A stretch of DNA of 64,000 bases from Erythrobacter sp. BLCC-B19 (GTDB lineage: Bacteria; Pseudomonadota; Alphaproteobacteria; Sphingomonadales; Sphingomonadaceae): assembly GCF_028621955.1 (NCBI RefSeq), contig NZ_CP117516.1, positions 186,001 to 250,000 of the forward strand. Direction: 5' to 3'. The stretch's first letter is position 1. The number at the start of each line of letters is the position of its first letter. A program made the position numbers and the translations under genes. A model generated the notes under the pieces. It was not told the origin of the DNA. It saw only the letters and a list, made by a program, of their open reading frames with translations, and ran no database searches. Positions 42,316 to 51,931 of the stretch are shown here, in pieces.

Positions 42316-43500
42316 TCAGGGCTTCCCTCCAAGGTAACCCCGGATCCGTGCCACGGCCCGCGTCACTCGTTCAAGATCGACTTCCGCGACGGCAGCGCCC
42401 GCTCTTTCAAGGTAAGGACGCAGGTAATGAGGGGATCCCGTGGTTAGCCCCTCGCGATTGGCAAGCCACCAAGCAACAAGCTCAGCTTCAATCTCCTTCG
42501 TCGCATGAGGAAGATAGCTCCGGTCCGGCCATCCGAACTCATCCACCGCGAGATTATTGTCGGCAAACGCCCCAAGGTGCCCGCAAAAAAGGTGGCCGAG
42601 CTCGTGAAGCAGGGTCACGAATTGCTCCGCTGGCCTCAGTCTCTCATTGATAGAAACGTTCCAGACGGAACTTCCTGCTTTCTTGCCCTTTTCCACGAAA
42701 GGTACCGCATCAGGCCTTAGTGGACGACCCGCGATCCATCCAGCAAGATTTGCGCCTGTCGGTTTGAAGTCCACTCTGACTGCCAGGTGGCGTTTTGTCG
42801 GCTTCGCCAGACTGGCGATCAACCCCTCGAGACGACCGGAGGCCAAGGCACCAGTAGCGGCGAAGGCATCATTCGCCGGATCGCGCTCGATCGGTGGGTC
42901 GGTATCCAATTCCTCGAACACATAAGCGATAGGCCCCATGGGGCGCAGAACAATAATCGGAATTGCGCCCGGACGCACAGTGCGCCCGCAGTCCGCCCAT
43001 TCACGGCGAGTAGCGACCTTCCCAGCACCCGGACGCTGAGCGTAGATCATCTGAACATTGAATGGCCCAAACCCCTTCATCCGGTCGGCGAAACCAACGA
43101 AGCTCATAATCGCATCCGGCGTGGGGGCCGTCAGAGCCTGACCCATAAGGGCGCGCAATTCGTCTTCAGAGGGCGTACCCAAATCGAATCTTAGTTGATC
43201 TGGTTCGCTGAACTCTTCGACGGGCTCAGTGAACCAATCATACATTGATGCCGCTGCCTCCTGAACTTCGTCAGTGCTGCTGCATCGCGATGTATCAATG
43301 CCAAGGTCCAGACATGCGTATCGCGCCCCCTCATACCAAGATCGCAGATACGGACGTAGATCTTCGGGCGACCGTTCCAAATCACGCGCGATTGCGATGA
43401 CGACGCCACGAAAGTCCTGAATTCCTCGCTCAATGTGGAAGGCAGCAAGTTGAATTCCCGCTGCATAAAATTCAGCATCGAAGCGACGGGGCTCTTTCAT
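42316..43500 (-). CDS. ImmA/IrrE family metalloprotease with extra N-terminal domain
   Basis: 394 residues. The zinc motif HELGH is at 299-303 with the third ligand region EAELVAWWL near 338-346, typical for ImmA/IrrE. Such proteases cleave repressors and often pair with toxins or regulators. The N-terminal 100 residues (GIQDFRGVVIAIARDL to AASMYDWF) are not part of the usual protease and resemble the protein encoded just upstream (43502). Start one base after that gene's stop. The pair could be a protease and its partner in a defence or signalling module. Confidence 0.86.
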   Translation of the reverse strand: MKEPRRFDAEFYAAGIQLAAFHIERGIQDFRGVVIAIARDLERSPEDLRPYLRSWYEGARYACLDLGIDTSRCSSTDEVQEAAASMYDWFTEPVEEFSEPDQLRFDLGTPSEDELRALMGQALTAPTPDAIMSFVGFADRMKGFGPFNVQMIYAQRPGAGKVATRREWADCGRTVRPGAIPIIVLRPMGPIAYVFEELDTDPPIERDPANDAFAATGALASGRLEGLIASLAKPTKRHLAVRVDFKPTGANLAGWIAGRPLRPDAVPFVEKGKKAGSSVWNVSINERLRPAEQFVTLLHELGHLFCGHLGAFADNNLAVDEFGWPDRSYLPHATKEIEAELVAWWLANREGLTTGSPHYLRPYLERAGAAVAEVDLERVTRAVARIRGYLGGKP

Positions 43501-43501
43501 A

Positions 43502-43834
43502 TCAGGTCCAATTCTCCAAGGCCGTTCCGCGCGGAAAATGGTTATGGGATGGATGGCTGATCCAGCGTTGAAGCCATGCTGCAGCTTCTGCCACCTCCGC
43601 AGGCGAAGTCATGCCGGAGACGTCTTGACCTGCTGCAATCCGCTCCTCGCGCACCGCATTGAAGCAGCCCTCTACCTCCATCCGCACATCGTACAGCGAC
43701 AATGCGCAACGCCCGATCAGGTGCTGCACCAACGTGACGAAATCGCGCACGCCTTCATCCAGCAGTTCGTGACATTCAGCCTGCATCTGCTTCAGGAGCG
43801 CCTCAGAGACGAAGAGCATTGGATATTCGCTCAC
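43502..43834 (-). CDS. Small protein related to the protease N-terminus
   Basis: 110 residues. GVRDFVTLVQHLIGRC near residue 28 and TSPAEVAEAAAWLQRWI near residue 78 parallel GIQDFRGVVIAIARDL and SSTDEVQEAAASMYDWF in the next protein. No signal or membrane segment. The stop is one base before the protease start, so translation is coupled. It may bind the protease domain or share its recognition target. I do not recognise a named family. Confidence 0.65.
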   Translation of the reverse strand: MSEYPMLFVSEALLKQMQAECHELLDEGVRDFVTLVQHLIGRCALSLYDVRMEVEGCFNAVREERIAAGQDVSGMTSPAEVAEAAAWLQRWISHPSHNHFPRGTALENWT

Positions 43835-43901
43835 TGGGCCCCCTTTATCATCGCCTGCACCGCCTCCATGCTCACTTCACCGTGGATTGCCTATTCACGG
43901 A

Positions 43902-44516
43902 TCATTGCCGAACGAAATCTGCGATAAAGCTCACCGCACGATGCGCCGCCTCTGCGAAAGGGGCGAGATCGAGCCCGTTATCGGAAACTGCGACGTCGGC
44001 GGCAAACTGAAAGCCTTCGTTGTCTTTGTCCCACGACCAGCCATCCGGCATGGAACCCTTCTTGAGCAGCCACTTGGTCCCCTGCACCAGCGTACATCCG
44101 AGTTCGATCTCCGATCCGCTCGGCGAACTGGGGGTCAGAAAGAGCCACAGGTTTGCTCTCAGACGCTTCGGTTTGAGGTCAAAACTCCGCTGAAAATACT
44201 GCTGCTCCCAGCGAACCTGAGGATCGAGGGTTAGCTCCTTGTCGCCCGGATCGTAAGGTGCCGGGTCCCAACCAGCCCCGAGGTCCGGCCAGATACGATG
44301 CCAAAGGTCAAACAGCGTCTGAGCGTAATCGATCTGGGTCTGACGCGCTGCCAGGCAGGCCTTATAGAAGTCCGCGACCTCACCGACGGTAAACGCCTGA
44401 GGGACAAAGCTCATCTTCTTCGCCAGAAGCTGGTCCACCGGGAACCGCACTTCTGAAGTCTCGAAGTACGCCTGCAGGCTCTCGCGATAATGGAACGGCG
44501 CAGGTTTAGCGGTCAT
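43902..44516 (-). CDS. Hypothetical defence-island protein
   Basis: 204 residues from ATG 44514-44516, overlapping the nuclease gene stop (ATGA); the frame extends upstream but that part lies inside the nuclease gene. Soluble, with aromatic-rich segments (WHRIWPDLGAGWDPAPYDPG and QGTKWLLKKGSMPDGWSWD). No motif recognised. Its tight coupling with the PD-(D/E)XK gene suggests an immunity or specificity partner (inference). Confidence 0.7.
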   Translation of the reverse strand: MTAKPAPFHYRESLQAYFETSEVRFPVDQLLAKKMSFVPQAFTVGEVADFYKACLAARQTQIDYAQTLFDLWHRIWPDLGAGWDPAPYDPGDKELTLDPQVRWEQQYFQRSFDLKPKRLRANLWLFLTPSSPSGSEIELGCTLVQGTKWLLKKGSMPDGWSWDKDNEGFQFAADVAVSDNGLDLAPFAEAAHRAVSFIADFVRQ

Positions 44517-45286
44517 ATTCCATAGGCTCCTTCCCACACGGTTCGGCGGAACCGGCGATAATCGTCGCAATCGTGCTCGGGCGACAGGCAATGTTCGAGC
44601 TGATGAAGGAAGCGCCACCAGCTCTCCGCGGCCCACTCCGGATTGCGAACCAGCACATCGTGGCTCAGCCAGGCCGGTTGCGGCGCCAAGATCAGCAGGG
44701 CCCACCGATCCTCATGCCAGCCATCCAGTGCGCGCGCGTGCTGATGGTAGTTCTTCAGCTGCGTCGGGCTGAGGTCTGCGCCCAGCTTGGCCTCGATCAC
44801 GACGCCAGCCATCGAGCCATCCTCCAGCTCGAGCTCAACCAGAACATCGATCCGCCCGCCTTCTTCGACCGGATGTTCCGCCGCAGCCGTAGCATCCACG
44901 ATCCGCTGCTCGTCGAGGAAACCGGCCGAGCGACCGGCAAGGTGGAACGCTGCCCGGACAAAGGCCTCCGCCCGGCTGAGCCTTCGCGCCCGTGCACCTT
45001 CCGTCAGGAAATGCACGAAGCCGCCGGTGATCTGCGGTTCGTGGAACCATGCCCAGCGGTGCGGGTGTGTGGTGAGGCAGTGCCCTTCCCGCTCCAGCCC
45101 GAAAGCCCGGCGCATCGCTGCGAGGCCCTCACTCCACGCTTGGATGGGGCGGTCATTCAACGGGCTGGCGATGATCCGGCGGTTGTTGCCGAACAGGCGA
45201 TGGGCGCGCAGCAGGGGCGCGGGGTCGTAGGCCGGGAGCGGGCGCGCGGCGAGCGGTTCCAGCTTCAGCGCCCTGCCCCCGCTCAC
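44513..45286 (-). CDS. PD-(D/E)XK nuclease family protein
   Basis: 257 residues. The nuclease core reads EEGGRIDVLVEL then GVVIEAKLGADLSPTQLKNY (residues about 142-182), giving the Asp, Glu and Lys of the PD-(D/E)XK site in E-A-K. The rest, including ITGGFVHFLTEG, resembles PD-(D/E)XK-type nucleases of the DUF4263/PDDEXK_4 sort. ATGA/TTGA-type overlap with the gene upstream. In DISARM-like loci the nuclease position is filled by a phospholipase-D protein, so this could be a functional substitute. Confidence 0.8.
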   Translation of the reverse strand: MSGGRALKLEPLAARPLPAYDPAPLLRAHRLFGNNRRIIASPLNDRPIQAWSEGLAAMRRAFGLEREGHCLTTHPHRWAWFHEPQITGGFVHFLTEGARARRLSRAEAFVRAAFHLAGRSAGFLDEQRIVDATAAAEHPVEEGGRIDVLVELELEDGSMAGVVIEAKLGADLSPTQLKNYHQHARALDGWHEDRWALLILAPQPAWLSHDVLVRNPEWAAESWWRFLHQLEHCLSPEHDCDDYRRFRRTVWEGAYGI

Positions 45287-45675
45287 CGATACCCCTCCAC
45301 TCTCGGTCGCATCCCCTGCGCCGTCAGTTCGTCGTAGGCGGCGAGGACGAGGCGGCGGGTTTTGTATTCGCCGTGCCGCGCGATTTCGTTCTTCTGGAGG
45401 ACGCGGAAGGTTTCGCTGGGGTAGTCTTCGCCCATCACGTCCTTGGGATCGAGGACGTAGCGCAGTTCGTCGCGGGTGAGGCCGTAGGCGAGGGCATACC
45501 AGGCGTCGAGCTCGGCGCGGGGCTGGGCGCGGCGGGCTTCGTCCCAGGCGAAGGGCGGGCCGTCATAGCCGAGATCGCGGGCGAAGGGTGCCATGGAATG
45601 GCTGGTATAGGTTAGCTCCAGCAAGCCGAGCGCTAGGCTGCACTCTGAATGAGCCAAATTTGATTCCCCCCTCAT
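45283..45675 (-). CDS. Detached C-terminal domain of an adenine methyltransferase
   Basis: About 130 residues from ATG 45673-45675, which overlaps the methyltransferase stop. LLELTYTSHSMAPFARDLGYDGPPF, then AELDAWYALAYGLTRDELRYVLDP and FRVLQKNEIARHGEYKTRRLVLAAYDEL (partial strings, each shortened here: ELTYTSHSMAPFARDLGYDG; GLTRDELRYVLDP; HGEYKTRRLVLAAYDEL) are the usual last domain of large Eco57I/PglX-type methyltransferases. It is GC-rich, unlike the half of the methyltransferase next to it. Either an orphan piece after a domain swap or a subunit that still docks on the enzyme. Confidence 0.75.
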   Translation of the reverse strand: MRGESNLAHSECSLALGLLELTYTSHSMAPFARDLGYDGPPFAWDEARRAQPRAELDAWYALAYGLTRDELRYVLDPKDVMGEDYPSETFRVLQKNEIARHGEYKTRRLVLAAYDELTAQGMRPRVEGYR

Positions 45676-48600
45676 CAATCACCATTCATACCGCTGGCGA
45701 CCAGTTCTGCATTGATCAATTCGAAATCTGTCCTGCTAAGTCCGAAGCATTCAGCGATAATTTCACCGGGGAAAGTAGCCAAATCTCCCGCTTGATAGCG
45801 CCGAGCGAGGCTTACGACTTTCTGGTGTGATGTGTTGTTCGGGTCGAATGGCTGAATCGGCCATGCTCGGATTTGAGGCGCTTGATACTGCAAGAAGCCG
45901 CCACTCATAGAAAGTGCACCGAACAGCTGCCGGTAAAGCCAATCCCCGACCGGGGAGTTCATCTGGGCCGCGAGAAAATAAGCAGCATCAGGATCTGCAA
46001 ATACGAAATTTACATTGAGGGCTGCATACTGACCAAGATCATCGACGAATACTTCTGGGCTGCTCGACAGTTTAGCAATCACGATTTTTGATGACGAATA
46101 ATGCATCTTCCTTCGAGGTGGTATCACATTGCTATGTTTCCGCATCAGAGGGTATTCATACGTCTTCTTTGCATGCCTTAAGGGCTGAATGCCCCACTTC
46201 TCCCGGAATGGATCAATCAGTCCGGTATTCAAAACCTTCCAATTTGCCTGCGGGTCAAAATCTTCCTGACTGTGCAAAGCATCTGTAAACTCATCAGCTT
46301 CAGAAGCGGTAGTAGATGCATTAACTTCATAAATTTCAGCCACAGGCGTAGAATTTCTGATTATTCTATACAAGACTGGGGCTGATCTTGACAGCAAAGG
46401 GCCGAGATTCAAATTCGGTAAGCTAAAAAGTTCATTGGTATGGTGCGTGATTTCGATCCAGCCACCTTGATGCGGTAAACGGCTGATTACCTTATCGGGG
46501 TGCTCACGCTCATGTGAGCAGAAATTTGTGATGACAGGATAAACACTTGCGTCATCGAAATGGCTCCCTGCCGACTGATCGACAACCGACTCCAGGGCAT
46601 TCCGCTCGCTTATGATGGACCTTAAAGCCTCACCATAAGGTGCAGATAGATACTTGTTCGGCGTAAGAAGACTACAACGACCTTCTTGAGATAGCTTCAG
46701 TCCAAGTTCGAGAAAGAGAACATATAGGTCGAATGCTCCTTTAGCGGAGGCCATCGACTGTTTCCAATACTCCCGCTCGCGCTCTATGCTCAATCGAGAT
46801 TGTTCGAGCGCGCTCAGATATGGCGGATTGCCAAGCACCACATCGAAGCCACCCTTACTTATTAGAACATCCGGAAATTCAAGCGGCCAGTGCAGCGCGC
46901 TCGCCGCCCGCGCAACTTCACGCGCCGCGCCCTCCAGCGGGCCATAGACGTTCCCTCCTGCCAGCCTCTGCCGCACATCGGCGGTGGTCGGCACCATGGG
47001 GCGCAGGTGGCTCGCGGGCACCTCGGTCTTGGGCATCAGGAAGGCGGCGATGTAGAGATCGCAGGCGACTTCGGTGGCGTAGCGGGCGGGATCGGCCTTC
47101 CACGCCTCGAACGCCTGCCGCTTCTTGTCGACCTGCGCGACCGTATCCTCGGGCATGGACTTGATCCGACCCAGCCCCGCCGCGATGGGCTTGGATGGCA
47201 TGACCCCGCCGCCGCCTGCGAAATCGAAGGTGCCCTGCCCCTTCTTCGCATCGCGGTTGGCCTTGAGGTAGAACTTGGCCGCGTCCTTGCTGTCACCGGT
47301 GAGCGGCTTGTAAGCCTCGTCCGGGATGCCGTCTTCGAGCACGGCCAAGTCGAACACGCCGAGCAGCGCGTCGCCGCAGCGGATGTTGGCATCGAGGAAG
47401 CCCAAGGGCTGGCCGGGCGAGACGGACTCGATCCACAGCGCGACCTTGGCGAGTTCCACCGCCATCGGGTTGCGATCGACCCCGTGGATGCAGCGGGAGA
47501 CGACATCGCGCAGGGCGGCCTGCGTTTCCTCCTTGCCTGCGTCCTCGTTACGCAGGCGGGCGACCCGGTCAGCCATGCGGCGGGCGGCGCCCAAGAGGAA
47601 ATGGCCTGATCCGCAGGCCGGGTCGATGACCTTGAGATCGAGGATGGCGGCGACCTTCTCCTCGGGCGTTGTGCCATTCGCCTCGGCCCTTTCGAGGACG
47701 GGATCGAGCGCGGAATCGAGCAGGCATTCGACGAGGCTGTCGGGCGTATAGTAGGAGCCGGAGGTCTTGCGGTCGTTGCCCTTGGGCCCGGTGCCGAGCT
47801 GGAACTGGCCCGAGGCGGTGAGGCTGGGGCGGATTTCGAGGAGGCCTTCGTAGACGCTGCCCAGCTCCTCGGTCTTGAGATCGCGCCAGTTGATGCGGTG
47901 GGTGACTTTATCGCGGATGATGAAGCCGAGGCAGAACAGCGCTGACAGGAAAGCGCGGTTGGGCAGCTTGGCCGCGTTTATGTGGCGGGTGGAGCTTTGG
48001 GCGAAGAGGCCGCCCAATGCAGGCAGGCCGAGCATTTCCTCGCCATGTTCGAGGGCGGCGAGCGTGACCTTCATCGCCTCCCACGCATCGTGATGCTTGT
48101 CGCGCGCCACCCGGCGGCGGCTGCGTTCGCGCCAGAAGGTGAAGCTGTAGCCGGCCGCGTAGAGCTGGCGAGCTTCGCGCGGGGTGCGGCGGGGGTGGAG
48201 AAGGTCGCGGTCTTCAGCGACGGCAAGGAAGATGAGACGGTAGACGGTGCGCAGCAGTTCCTCGAAAAGCGCCTGCATGGGGAGCGCGCCGGTGGCGAGT
48301 TTCTCGCGCAGGTCGGGGTTGGCGTCGACCAACCCCTGCCCGAGTTCTTCCAAGGCAGTGGCGACGTTGGCGTAGAGGTCCTTGCGGGCCTCAACCCCCT
48401 GCTTGAGCCCCGCCTCGCGCCATTGTTCGAGCGCGCAGTCGGAGGGGGCAGCATCGTTCGCGCCGAAGCGGGTGGCGTGGGTGAGCAGCCAGAAGGCGGT
48501 GAAGTCCGCGAACATCTCGTCGCGGAACATGTCGGCGAGGTTTGCCTCGATCCATGCCGGGCGGGTGAGGCTGGCATTGTCGCGCATGAGCCGCACGCGA

Positions 48601-49130
48601 TCGCCCGCGAAGACGAGGCCCCACAGGGCGTGGTCGGTGGCGTTGAGCCAGTCTTGCAGCAGGGCAGCAGGCGAACGGCGCAGGCGGCCGCCCTCCCCGT
48701 CGCCGAATTCGGGCTGGGATTTGGCGAAGGCATCGCCTTGGTCGACCGGGGCAGCGACGACCACCGGCACGCGTCCGCCCTTGGCCTCGATAGCAAGGCG
48801 ATAGCGGCGGGTGCCTTCACGGTGATCGACGGGCCCGGCGCAATCGGTGAAGCCGAGGCACTGAGTCATCAGATCGCGCGCAAACTGGGCGGTGCGGGCG
48901 GTGGTCTTGGCCTCGGCCTTGTCGTAATCGCGCCACAGCGCCTGCGCGATACGGAAATAGCGGGCGATCTCGTCGCCAAGGCTGGTGCCCTTGGGGCAGG
49001 CGTAGCTGTCGGCGGTCTTTGTAGTGCGATCGGCGGCGATGACCTTCTGCACCTGCTCAGGTGCAATCAGCCCGCCCTCGATGGTGAGAGCGACGAGGCC
49101 AAGCTCGGTGGAGGAAGAACGGCGCGCCAT
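45675..49130 (-). CDS. Large N6-adenine DNA methyltransferase, mosaic specificity half
   Basis: 1151 residues, Eco57I/DrmMI-like. The AdoMet site DPACGSGHFLLGAA is near residue 503 and the catalytic NPPY at 767-770 (VVLGNPPYLSAL). The final 380 residues are the target-recognition region, ending VASGMNGD. From about 46880 to 45680 the DNA drops to roughly 40% GC while the first two thirds are about 65%, so NPPY and specificity came from another source. Next to SNF2 and DUF1998 helicases this matches the methylase of DISARM-like systems, which marks self DNA. Confidence 0.88.
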   Translation of the reverse strand: MARRSSSTELGLVALTIEGGLIAPEQVQKVIAADRTTKTADSYACPKGTSLGDEIARYFRIAQALWRDYDKAEAKTTARTAQFARDLMTQCLGFTDCAGPVDHREGTRRYRLAIEAKGGRVPVVVAAPVDQGDAFAKSQPEFGDGEGGRLRRSPAALLQDWLNATDHALWGLVFAGDRVRLMRDNASLTRPAWIEANLADMFRDEMFADFTAFWLLTHATRFGANDAAPSDCALEQWREAGLKQGVEARKDLYANVATALEELGQGLVDANPDLREKLATGALPMQALFEELLRTVYRLIFLAVAEDRDLLHPRRTPREARQLYAAGYSFTFWRERSRRRVARDKHHDAWEAMKVTLAALEHGEEMLGLPALGGLFAQSSTRHINAAKLPNRAFLSALFCLGFIIRDKVTHRINWRDLKTEELGSVYEGLLEIRPSLTASGQFQLGTGPKGNDRKTSGSYYTPDSLVECLLDSALDPVLERAEANGTTPEEKVAAILDLKVIDPACGSGHFLLGAARRMADRVARLRNEDAGKEETQAALRDVVSRCIHGVDRNPMAVELAKVALWIESVSPGQPLGFLDANIRCGDALLGVFDLAVLEDGIPDEAYKPLTGDSKDAAKFYLKANRDAKKGQGTFDFAGGGGVMPSKPIAAGLGRIKSMPEDTVAQVDKKRQAFEAWKADPARYATEVACDLYIAAFLMPKTEVPASHLRPMVPTTADVRQRLAGGNVYGPLEGAAREVARAASALHWPLEFPDVLISKGGFDVVLGNPPYLSALEQSRLSIEREREYWKQSMASAKGAFDLYVLFLELGLKLSQEGRCSLLTPNKYLSAPYGEALRSIISERNALESVVDQSAGSHFDDASVYPVITNFCSHEREHPDKVISRLPHQGGWIEITHHTNELFSLPNLNLGPLLSRSAPVLYRIIRNSTPVAEIYEVNASTTASEADEFTDALHSQEDFDPQANWKVLNTGLIDPFREKWGIQPLRHAKKTYEYPLMRKHSNVIPPRRKMHYSSSKIVIAKLSSSPEVFVDDLGQYAALNVNFVFADPDAAYFLAAQMNSPVGDWLYRQLFGALSMSGGFLQYQAPQIRAWPIQPFDPNNTSHQKVVSLARRYQAGDLATFPGEIIAECFGLSRTDFELINAELVASGMNGD

Positions 49131-51931
49131 CAGTTGGCCTCCGGCACGAGAACATAGAGCCCGATGATATCGGCGGGGAGGACGGGCAAGACCGTGGTGG
49201 TGACGCCCTCGCCTCTTGTAGCGGCCTTCACGCGTTCATGGTCGTGCGAGAGGGCGGCGGCGCGTTCGGCGGCATAGGCGGCGATGGCGGATTGGTAGTC
49301 ACCGAGGCGGCCGAGTGCGTTGTCGATCTGGCGCTGGTTGGCTGGCGGCTCGATGCTGCGGGTGGCCTCGTGCTCGAGCAGGGCAAGCGCATCAGCCCCG
49401 GCGGCGAAGGCGGTTTCGGCGTTGGGGGCGAAGGCCAGCCCAGTCGCTTCTTCCGCCAGCAAGGTGCGCCGGCCGCTGGTGACGAGTTTGAAGCGCAGGC
49501 GCAGCACCAGCAGCGTGGTGAGCTTGTCCACGCCGCGGGTCATCCATACCCCCGCCCGGCCAAGGGTCGCCTTGCCCTCGACCCCGCCCGGATCGAGTGC
49601 GCCCTCGGCCATGGTCTCGGCGAGGGTTGCTACCAGCGGATGGGTCCGGCCGACTTGTGCGACATCAGGCGGGAGCTTGTCGCCAAAGCCGATGGCGCGG
49701 GTGCCGGTGAGATTGCGGGCGGCGAGCTTCTCGCGCAGCTGCTGGGGCAAATCATCGTAGCGCACGCGCCAGTGATTGCCTTGCTGGCCGAGCGGCGTGT
49801 CGATCCGGGCGAGCGCACGGCGGGTGAAGCGTTCGACCTCCTGCGGGCCGCCGAGAAGACCACGTAGCTTGTGCCATTCGGGCAGCACTTCATCGGGCTT
49901 CAGCGCCGTCTGCGCATAGCGGGTCTGGCTGCGTTTGGCGTTTTCCTCGGCATTGCGCCACTGGGTTTCAAGCTTGGCCTCGGCATCGCCGAAATCGAAC
50001 ATGCCTTGCGCGCGTGGCTTGCTCGAATGGAGCAGCATGGCCTGCATGAGAGCGTTTGAGACGCTGACGGAGTCTTCTGGCACCGGCACGACAACGCCGG
50101 TTTCCTTCTCGATCCGCTTCATCTTTTCTTGGATCACTTTGATCACAGCTCCGTCAGGGATGGAGTTCTCACCGAAGATCATCACCGACCAGACTGCTTT
50201 GGCCTTCTGACCAAAGCGATCAACGCGGCCGTCGCGCTGCTGGTGGCGGGTCGGGTTCCAGTTGAGATCGTAGTGGATCACGGCATTGAACAGCGATTGC
50301 AGGTTGATCCCTTCGGACAGGCAATCGGTGGCAACGAGGATGCGGTTGGGGTGATCGATCATCGCCTCGACCCGCTCGCGGCGTTCTTCGGGGGTAAGAC
50401 GTCCGGTCACTACCTCGACCGTGTGCGATTTGAACTTGGCCCTGAGCGCTTCGGCGACGGCTTCTGCGGTGGCAATGAAGCGGCAGAAGATGACGGGACG
50501 CGCCTCCTTGCTTCCGGTGAGATCCTTGACCTGCACGACCAGTTCGCGGAACTTGGGATCATCGGCAAAGCGGGCAGCGAGGCTTTCGGCCTGCGCTACG
50601 AGCTTGCGCAGCTCAGCTGTTTCCTCGGTGTCTGCGGCGGTCGCGGGTTCCACGTCGGTGTCGGCGAATTCATCATCGTCGTCATCGAACAGTGCTGGTG
50701 CAAGCAGAGCCTCCTCCGCCATGCCGACCAGGCGATTGCGCAAGGCACTCAAGGCAGCAGCGGGCGAAGAGCCCACGCAGCGCATCAGCGCGAGCGTGCC
50801 CCAGAAAGCAAGGCGGCGCGCCTGTGCGCCATCGGCCCGGGTTGCCACGCCGAGGCAATATTCCAGCACATCCTCCTGAAAGGTCTGAAAATCGCCTGTC
50901 AAACTGTAGGGCGCATCTGCCTTCATCGGGACAGCAAAGGCCCCGCCCTCGCCCCATTGCCCGGCAATGTCCGGCCTGCGCCGCTGGACAAAGTGCTGGG
51001 CAAGCCGCCGACGGTAACGCTCTAGCGCGTTGGGATCGAGCGTATCGGGAGCGCCCGACAGATCGGGATGGAGCAGGCTCAAGAGGCGAGCATAGGCATC
51101 CTGATTGCCGCTGTGGGGTGTTGCGGTCAGCAGGAGCATGTGGCGCGTCTGATCTTCAGCAAGCCGCTGCAGGAGAGAGAAGCGCTGCTGCGTCCCCTTT
51201 TCGCTGCCGCCGACGCAGCTATGCGCCTCATCGACGATCACCAACTTCGGGCAGGCCTGCGCAAAGCCTTCGCGGCGACTATCGGCCTTCATGTAGTCAA
51301 GGCTCACCACCGTGAAGGGGTGAACGCCGAAGATCGTGTCGCCAAGAGCGATGCCCTGCTCCAATGAGCGCGCGCGGGCGGAGGTGACAGCGACGGCGTC
51401 AATGTCGAACTTCTCGGCAAGCTCCCCCACCCATTGATCAACCAGATGCGGCGGACACAGGACTGTGAAGCTGTCGATCTCCCCTCGGTCGAGCATCTCG
51501 CGCAGGATCATGCCAGCTTCGATCGTCTTCCCAATCCCGACGTCGTCGGCGATCAGCATGCGCTTCACCTCAAGCCGCAAAGCCATAAGCAGCGGCACAA
51601 GCTGATAGGCCCGCGGTTCAACGCCGAGATGGGCCGCGCTACGGAATGGCCCGGCACCCCGACGCAGCGAAAGGCGCAAGGCGTCTGTCAAAAGCCGGGC
51701 GGCATCCTGCGTGTCCAGCTGATCCGATCCAGGTAGAGCAAAGCTCGCTTCGCGTACGGGCTGACGCTCCAGTTTAGGGGCGATGAGGATCGCGTCCTCC
51801 TCGGAACCCGACAGAGGTCGAACCCGCAGGAGGCCATCCGAAGGCTTCGCGAGCACGATCCACTCGCGGCCGCGCGCATGCACCAGGTCGCCGATCTGGA
51901 GCTGGCCAGGAGCAAGCGATACGGATGTCAT
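49130..51931 (-). CDS. SNF2-family helicase, DrmD-like
   Basis: 933 residues. The N-terminal domain (GQLQIGDLVHARGREWIVL) precedes the SNF2 core: Walker A DDVGIGKTIEAG near 124, DEAH near 233, TATPHSGNQD near 270, and motif VI RHQQRDGRVDRFGQ near 562. The C-terminal 300 residues are helicase-associated. DISARM has such a protein (DrmD) beside its adenine methylase, as here. It shares one base with the methyltransferase start (TGATG) and four with the helicase stop upstream (ATGA). Confidence 0.88.
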   Translation of the reverse strand: MTSVSLAPGQLQIGDLVHARGREWIVLAKPSDGLLRVRPLSGSEEDAILIAPKLERQPVREASFALPGSDQLDTQDAARLLTDALRLSLRRGAGPFRSAAHLGVEPRAYQLVPLLMALRLEVKRMLIADDVGIGKTIEAGMILREMLDRGEIDSFTVLCPPHLVDQWVGELAEKFDIDAVAVTSARARSLEQGIALGDTIFGVHPFTVVSLDYMKADSRREGFAQACPKLVIVDEAHSCVGGSEKGTQQRFSLLQRLAEDQTRHMLLLTATPHSGNQDAYARLLSLLHPDLSGAPDTLDPNALERYRRRLAQHFVQRRRPDIAGQWGEGGAFAVPMKADAPYSLTGDFQTFQEDVLEYCLGVATRADGAQARRLAFWGTLALMRCVGSSPAAALSALRNRLVGMAEEALLAPALFDDDDDEFADTDVEPATAADTEETAELRKLVAQAESLAARFADDPKFRELVVQVKDLTGSKEARPVIFCRFIATAEAVAEALRAKFKSHTVEVVTGRLTPEERRERVEAMIDHPNRILVATDCLSEGINLQSLFNAVIHYDLNWNPTRHQQRDGRVDRFGQKAKAVWSVMIFGENSIPDGAVIKVIQEKMKRIEKETGVVVPVPEDSVSVSNALMQAMLLHSSKPRAQGMFDFGDAEAKLETQWRNAEENAKRSQTRYAQTALKPDEVLPEWHKLRGLLGGPQEVERFTRRALARIDTPLGQQGNHWRVRYDDLPQQLREKLAARNLTGTRAIGFGDKLPPDVAQVGRTHPLVATLAETMAEGALDPGGVEGKATLGRAGVWMTRGVDKLTTLLVLRLRFKLVTSGRRTLLAEEATGLAFAPNAETAFAAGADALALLEHEATRSIEPPANQRQIDNALGRLGDYQSAIAAYAAERAAALSHDHERVKAATRGEGVTTTVLPVLPADIIGLYVLVPEAN

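Noticed and set aside
47982..49157. Long open frames on the plus strand inside the methylase and receptor genes
   Set aside because: They are antisense shadows of real genes in high-GC DNA; no recognisable protein and no start site.
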